Source of the DNA: Bacteroidales bacterium UBA3844
GTDB lineage: Bacteria; Bacteroidota; Bacteroidia; Bacteroidales; Paludibacteraceae
NCBI GenBank assembly: GCA_002392915.1
Contig: DGHQ01000047.1
Coordinates: forward strand, 17,707-81,706
DNA: 64,000 nt
Reading direction: 5' to 3'
Below the pieces are notes generated by a model. That model saw only the letters and a list, made by a program, of their open reading frames with translations, had not been told where the DNA came from and did not search any database. How positions within the stretch are numbered: the first letter of the stretch is position 1; every line of letters starts with the position of its first letter. The position numbers and the translations under genes are program-made. Positions 59,693 to 64,000 of the stretch are shown here, in pieces.

Positions 59693-60865
59693 TCACACCA
59701 CTTCATATCCTCCTCCCATCGTCTCCCTCACTATTCCTTCCATCTCCAGATCAAAAAGAAGGTCGGAGATTTCCGAAATGGTCTTGCCCGACTCTCTGGC
59801 TATGATGTCTTTATGTGAAGGCCCTGTCGACGCGAGAATTTCCACAATCTGTCTCTTGTCTTCGTCAAGATCAAGGGCAGACAGATCTGGCTTTTGTGGG
59901 GAGTTTTTCTCAGACGATGGATGCGACTGTATGGCTGAGACACGTCGCAGGAATGAATCATCACGATTGCCTGAAAGTATCTCATCCACGTCGGCAGCTG
60001 AGGTGACAAGATGTGCTTTTCCGCTGCGAATCAAACTGTTACACCCCTCGCTTTGCACTCTATCGTAGTCGCCAGGCAACGCACACAACGGCACTCCCAA
60101 CCTATGACTCCACTCCGCAGTGTACATTGATCCTCCATTCCCTTTGCTCTCCACAACCACCACAACATCCGCAATAGCCGCAATGATCCTGTTGCGCTCC
60201 ACAAAATTCTTGTTGTCTGTCGACGATTGGTATTGAAACTGTGTCACCAACCCTCCATGCTCCATGATATCTCCTACATAACGTCGATGGTCTGCCGGGT
60301 AGATTGTGGGAAAACTTGTGCCCATCACAGCGAGTGTGTCTAGCCCATTCTTCAATGCGGCACAATGCGCGGTGATATCCACTCCACGTGCCAATCCACT
60401 CACTATCAACGCATCAGGGTAGATTTTTGCGATATCCGACACAAAAGATTCCGTGAACGATTTTCCATAATGAGTCATATTGCGTGTGCCGACGATGGAG
60501 ATGATCCTGCGATCGTTGAGAGATGCAGATCCCTTGTAATAGATGAAGAAAGGAGTGTCTGAACGTCGTTTCACCAACGAAGACGGGTAGTCGGCATCGT
60601 AGATCGACAGGATTTTCACGCCCTCTTTCCCAGCCGATTCGATTTCCCGTTCAGCCAGACGAAGCAACGTCGCACTATTTCCTGAAATTGCTTTAGCCGC
60701 CGATTCATTCAGTCTACACTGCTCCACCAACACTTTCTCGGGCAATGCAAAAACGTCGCCCAACGATTCATATTTCTGTGATAATTCCTTGATTTTTGCG
60801 GATCCGACACCATGGACAAACGTCAATGCCAATCCATATAGGATATCACTGTTACTATTCCACAT
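59693..60865 (-). CDS. dprA: DNA-processing protein DprA
   Basis: 390 residues. N-terminal SAM-like helical region, a central Rossmann-like DprA domain (about 115-290; SIVGTRNMTHYGKS, VSGLARGVDITAHCAAL, AVMGTSFPTIYPADH, FVERNRIIAAIADVVVVVES, PLCALPGDYDRVQSEGCNSL), and a C-terminal winged helix (KDIIARESGKTISEISDLLF). DprA protects incoming single-stranded DNA and loads RecA during transformation; many non-competent bacteria keep it. Promoter element at 60908-60901. Confidence 0.96.
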   Translation of the reverse strand: MWNSNSDILYGLALTFVHGVGSAKIKELSQKYESLGDVFALPEKVLVEQCRLNESAAKAISGNSATLLRLAEREIESAGKEGVKILSIYDADYPSSLVKRRSDTPFFIYYKGSASLNDRRIISIVGTRNMTHYGKSFTESFVSDIAKIYPDALIVSGLARGVDITAHCAALKNGLDTLAVMGTSFPTIYPADHRRYVGDIMEHGGLVTQFQYQSSTDNKNFVERNRIIAAIADVVVVVESKGNGGSMYTAEWSHRLGVPLCALPGDYDRVQSEGCNSLIRSGKAHLVTSAADVDEILSGNRDDSFLRRVSAIQSHPSSEKNSPQKPDLSALDLDEDKRQIVEILASTGPSHKDIIARESGKTISEISDLLFDLEMEGIVRETMGGGYEVV

Positions 60866-60900
60866 ATAAAACTAATTTTACTAATCTTATTTATTTTCTG

Positions 60901-60908
60901 CAAATATA
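60901..60908 (-). promoter_or_regulatory. -7 promoter element for dprA
   Basis: Minus-strand TATATTTG, 36 bp before the ATG at 60865. Confidence 0.5.
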
Positions 60909-60916
60909 CAAAAAGA

Positions 60917-60938
60917 TCCGGACTTGTGTGAGTCCGGA
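60917..60938 (-). terminator. Terminator after the secreted-protein gene at 60966
   Basis: TCCGGACT (60917-60924) pairs with AGTCCGGA (60931-60938); on the minus strand it is followed by TCTTTTTG. Confidence 0.8.
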
Positions 60939-60965
60939 CCTGTCTATTTAAATTGGATTTTGTCT

Positions 60966-61676
60966 TTATTTGTTCGCCTCTTTTGCAGTGTTATACTCTC
61001 GAATAATTCTTTCCAAAGTTCCGATTGAGGTCTCATTCTTAGACGGAAGTTTCTTCTCCGCTTTCACCGTAGCAGCCAATTCCGCATTGTCCTTGACAAA
61101 CTCTGCAATGACTTCCGGCACCAAAGCGAATTCAGCTCCCACACTAGTGGCTTTGGAAACTTTCACTGCAAAATCATCACCCTTGCGATGAAGATATAAT
61201 ATAGGTGGGGCACCAGCCTTTGTCAAACCTGTATATGGGCCTATTCCAGATAAGAAGTAGATAGAAATCTCACCCTCCAACAACAGATAAAACCACGCAG
61301 GTGAATCGTCCTTCTTTATTGTGCCCTTTATGTATGCCTTATTATCAGCCTCATACAACGGAATAAATTTACTAATAGACCCATCCTTAAAAGTATGCGT
61401 GATTGACTTTACTGAAGGATATTTCTTTTCTACCCAAGACGACTTTTCCGTCGACTTGACCTTGACATTTCCTTTGGAAGATAAATCAAAACGATAGAAT
61501 TCCTCTGTCTTGTTTCCATAGTCCAAGACACATGGAGATGTCATCTCTTTAACCTCTGATCTTGTAGGGAATGGATGAATCACCGCATATCCGTTTCCCG
61601 TGTGGACCACCATATCTCCTGCAAATACGGAGATAGAAAGAGACAATGCTGCAACAAACGCAAATAATTTCTTCAT
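60966..61676 (-). CDS. Secreted protein of unknown function
   Basis: 236 residues. Signal peptide MKKLFAFVAALSLSISVFAG. The mature part has beta-strand character in the middle (SITHTFKDGSISKFIPLYEA, WFYLLLEGEISIYFLSGIGP) and a helical, charged C-terminus (GTLERIIREYNTAKEANK). It does not match a family I know. Monocistronic, with a minus-strand -7 element TATCTTTG at 61736-61729 and a strong terminator. Confidence 0.75.
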   Translation of the reverse strand: MKKLFAFVAALSLSISVFAGDMVVHTGNGYAVIHPFPTRSEVKEMTSPCVLDYGNKTEEFYRFDLSSKGNVKVKSTEKSSWVEKKYPSVKSITHTFKDGSISKFIPLYEADNKAYIKGTIKKDDSPAWFYLLLEGEISIYFLSGIGPYTGLTKAGAPPILYLHRKGDDFAVKVSKATSVGAEFALVPEVIAEFVKDNAELAATVKAEKKLPSKNETSIGTLERIIREYNTAKEANK

Positions 61677-61728
61677 ACTATATTCTATTTTTATTTATCA
61701 CTAAAAATTTAAGAAAAAAAGATATTTA

Positions 61729-61736
61729 CAAAGATA
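61729..61736 (-). promoter_or_regulatory. -7 promoter element for the gene at 61676
   Basis: Minus-strand TATCTTTG, 53 bp before the ATG. Confidence 0.45.
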
Positions 61737-61859
61737 CAATAAAAATGTCTCTGCACCCTATATTTAATTATGTTGTTTAACACGGACCTTCACGATAGAA
61801 AAAATCCACATTTTCTGCAAAATACGCAACATTTTGCTTTCATTTTAACCATTTTTATA

Positions 61860-61867
61860 TAATTTTG
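61860..61867 (+). promoter_or_regulatory. -7 promoter element for the purF paralogue
   Basis: TAATTTTG matches TAnnTTTG, 38 bp before the ATG at 61905. A TTTG lies 23 bp further upstream (61833-61836). Confidence 0.5.
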
Positions 61868-61904
61868 CATCACAAACTGAAATTAACTTAACACATAAGA
61901 CGGC

Positions 61905-63770
61905 ATGTGCGGAATTGCGTATGTAAGATTAAGAAAGCCACTCAAGTATTATTACGAGAAGTATGGCTCTTGGAAATACGGTCTTGAAAAGCTGTATCTC
62001 CTAATGGAAAAGCAACACAATCGTGGACAGGAAGGCGCTGGTTTGGCTTGCGTCAAACTGCATGCGAAACCCGGAGAAGAGTATATTTTCCGTGAAAGAG
62101 CGGAGGGAGGCCAGGCAATCGACAAAATCTTTGAAACTGTTTATCAGAACTATCAGAACCTCACTCCTGAAATTTGGGCAGACGCTGATTATGCTGCCGA
62201 CAATCTCCCTTTTGCTGGTGAACTATACCTCGGACATCTCCGTTACAGCACAACTGGAAAATCAGGTCTGTCATACGTCCATCCTTTCTTGCGACGCAGC
62301 AACTGGAAAGACCGCACTCTGGTGCTGGCTGGCAATTTCAACCTCACCAACGTCGACGAGGTGTTCGCCAACCTTACCCGTATAGGCCAGCATCCTCGTG
62401 ATATGGGCGACACTATCCTTATGCTCGAGACCATCGGCCACCAGCTCGACATGGAAGTCCAGCGTAAGTTTAATGAATATGACGCTCAAGGAAAATCATA
62501 CGATGAGATTTCGCAACTCATTGAGAAGAATGTCGACTTGGGTGAAGTGATCAGACGTAGCGAAAAAGGCTTCGACGGTGGGTACTGCATCTGCGGTATG
62601 GTGGGACACGGCGACTCGTTCATCTTCCGTGATCCTAACGGAATACGTCCAGCCTTCTACTACTACGATGATGAGATTATCGTCGCCGCAAGCGAAAGAC
62701 CTGTCATCCAAACTGTGATGAATGTAAAGATTGATGACATTAATGAGCTTCAGCCAGGGCAGGCAATCATCATCAAAAAAGACGCGTCGTTCCATCTCGA
62801 GCGGATTCGTGAAGCAGGAGAAATAAAAAAATGCTCGTTCGAACGCATCTACTTCTCCCGTGGCAGCGACATCGACATATATAAGGAGCGCAAAAAACTC
62901 GGCGAACTACTCACTCCACAAATTCTGAAAGCTGTCGACAACGACTTGAACAATTCCGTCTTCTCATTCATCCCTAACACCGCCGAAGTGGCATTTTACG
63001 GAATGATGCACGGTATTGAAAATGTGATGATTGAGGATAAGAAACGAGCTATCCTCTCAGGAAAGAAATTCTCAGACGAGGAGCTGAACAGAATCCTTTC
63101 CGCACGTCCACGTCAGGAGAAAATCGCAATCAAGGATATCAAGATGCGCACGTTCATCGCCCAGGATAAAAACCGTAATGACATGGCTGCACACGTCTAC
63201 GATATCACATACGGATCTATCCATCCAAAGACCGACAACCTTGTCGTGATCGACGACTCTATCGTAAGAGGAACGACTCTAAAACAAAGCATCATCAAGA
63301 TCCTCAACCGTCTTGAGCCAAAGAAGATCGTCATCGTCTCCTCATCTCCACAGGTTCGCTTCCCCGACTGCTACGGTATCGACATGAGCCGAATGAGCGA
63401 GTTTATCGCATTCAAAGCCGCTATTTCTTTGCTGAAAAAGAGAGGAATGGAGAATGTCATCGAGGATGTGTATAAAAAAAGCAAGGCACAAGTGGGTAAG
63501 AAGAAAGAGGAGTATGTCAACTATGTGAAAGAGATCTACGCTCCATTCTCCGACGAAGAGATTTCAGCAGAGATAGCGGAATTGCTTACGCCCAAAGATG
63601 TCAAAACTCCAGTAGAGATTGTATATCAGTCACTTGACAATCTCCATGCCGCATGTCCTGACCATCGTGGCGACTGGTATTTCTCCGGCGACTACCCTAC
63701 TCCTGGCGGCAATCGTCTGGTGACAAACGCATTCATCAATTTCTACGAGGGAAACGTGGACAAGAGATAA
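61905..63770 (+). CDS. purF: Amidophosphoribosyltransferase, long paralogue
   Basis: 621 residues, about 130 longer than the common PurF. The N-terminal glutamine amidotransferase domain starts with the nucleophile Cys2 (MCGIAYVRLR) and has HNRGQEGAGLA and GHLRYSTTGKSG. The phosphoribosyltransferase domain has the PRPP loop VVIDDSIVRGTTLKQS and DCYGIDMSRMSEFIAFKA. Where canonical enzymes have a PDSG motif this one reads FIPNTAEVAFYGMM, and there are insertions around it. The canonical reaction makes 5-phosphoribosylamine from PRPP and glutamine in purine synthesis. Bacteroidales usually carry a second, shorter copy; this one might have a modified role. Confidence 0.88.
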   Translation: MCGIAYVRLRKPLKYYYEKYGSWKYGLEKLYLLMEKQHNRGQEGAGLACVKLHAKPGEEYIFRERAEGGQAIDKIFETVYQNYQNLTPEIWADADYAADNLPFAGELYLGHLRYSTTGKSGLSYVHPFLRRSNWKDRTLVLAGNFNLTNVDEVFANLTRIGQHPRDMGDTILMLETIGHQLDMEVQRKFNEYDAQGKSYDEISQLIEKNVDLGEVIRRSEKGFDGGYCICGMVGHGDSFIFRDPNGIRPAFYYYDDEIIVAASERPVIQTVMNVKIDDINELQPGQAIIIKKDASFHLERIREAGEIKKCSFERIYFSRGSDIDIYKERKKLGELLTPQILKAVDNDLNNSVFSFIPNTAEVAFYGMMHGIENVMIEDKKRAILSGKKFSDEELNRILSARPRQEKIAIKDIKMRTFIAQDKNRNDMAAHVYDITYGSIHPKTDNLVVIDDSIVRGTTLKQSIIKILNRLEPKKIVIVSSSPQVRFPDCYGIDMSRMSEFIAFKAAISLLKKRGMENVIEDVYKKSKAQVGKKKEEYVNYVKEIYAPFSDEEISAEIAELLTPKDVKTPVEIVYQSLDNLHAACPDHRGDWYFSGDYPTPGGNRLVTNAFINFYEGNVDKR

Positions 63771-63865
63771 AATTAAAAATTATAAATGTGAAATGCTAAA
63801 TTAAGATGCTCATCTGAGATATTCCATCGTTGTGTTTTCCAATAATTTCGCATTTTGAATGATAT

Positions 63866-63895
63866 AGGGCGACGCTTTATGCTCGCCCTTTTTTA
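63866..63895 (+). terminator. Terminator after the purF paralogue
   Basis: AGGGCGA (63866-63872) pairs with TCGCCCT (63883-63889), followed by six T residues. Confidence 0.85.
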
Positions 63896-63914
63896 TGCCA
63901 ACGAATATTGGACG

Positions 63915-64000
63915 AACCCTCAACCTTCAACCATCAACCGTCAACCTTCAACCTTCAACCTTCAACCCTCAACCGTCAACCCTCAACCTTCAACCCTCAA
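63915..64000. repeat. Heptanucleotide tandem repeat CAACCNT, continuing past the window
   Basis: Eleven complete 7-bp units from 63921 to 63997, with N mostly T, C or G (one unit is CAACCAT), preceded by a partial unit and running into the window end. There is no ORF that it clearly belongs to. Confidence 0.92.

Overview
The window reads as chromosomal DNA of a member of the order Bacteroidales (Bacteroidota). Supporting signs are the Bacteroidota -7 promoter element TAnnTTTG upstream of many genes, several PorT-type outer-membrane beta-barrels, a DUF4988/collagen-like/FISUMP surface lipoprotein, lipoproteins with acidic residues after the lipid cysteine, a PorE-like OmpA protein and a type 9 secretion (T9SS)-like C-terminal tail, a long PurF paralogue, and a fused 2-oxoglutarate:ferredoxin oxidoreductase alpha subunit. 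The genus cannot be fixed by eye.

Layout. 1-3.6 kb: the partial korA and a secreted protein. 3.7-10.2 kb: an AT-rich accessory block, which is the most interesting part. It holds a small membrane protein, a cytosine-5 methyltransferase overlapping a restriction endonuclease with an NgoFVII-like B3 DNA-binding domain, a KwaA/KwaB pair (Kiwa anti-phage system), and a DinD-like/RhuM fusion protein. It ends at a bidirectional terminator next to dnaK. 10.3-24.4 kb (mostly minus strand): dnaK, a kdsB / degenerate M16 / MBL-fold operon, two tandem beta-barrel paralogues sharing a 116-bp repeat, a HerA-like ATPase, a membrane-anchored HhH protein, a CotH-like protein, a Sel1-repeat protein and a lipoprotein. 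24.5-30.2 kb (plus): a TSCPD protein, then an MptD-type S component, a ketopantoate-reductase-like enzyme and a two-gene exporter-type ABC transporter. 30.4-37 kb (minus): ABC-F, rlmB, a pseudouridine synthase, an O-methyltransferase, an FKBP-like lipoprotein and a Na/Pi symporter.

37.5-46 kb: SRP RNA followed by four identical tRNA-Thr(UGU) genes, then surface and accessory genes: a beta-barrel, a FISUMP lipoprotein, a 189-bp MITE-like element, an unknown protein, succinate/acetate CoA-transferase, a 15-repeat Cys-rich protein, and the wreck of an AAA/DUF4143 ATPase next to 32-bp tandem repeats. 46.2-57 kb: a PorE-like protein, a 45-aa protein, and a housekeeping run (rbfA, LolC/E-like permease, DUF4294, topoisomerase IV B, diacylglycerol kinase-like, cytidine deaminase, lptB, tsaC), then a membrane protein and a glucosaminidase. 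57.4-64 kb: a Panacea-type toxin-antitoxin candidate, a lipoprotein, dprA, a secreted protein, a purF paralogue, and a heptanucleotide tandem repeat that runs off the window end.

Intergenic repeats are unusually rich. A dispersed palindromic element occurs in at least four gaps, once as an inverted pair, and its small hairpin shows compensatory changes. There is also a REP-like inverted repeat, a 4 x 40-bp array and a 3 x 32-bp array. All assignments come from reading the sequence; no database search was possible.
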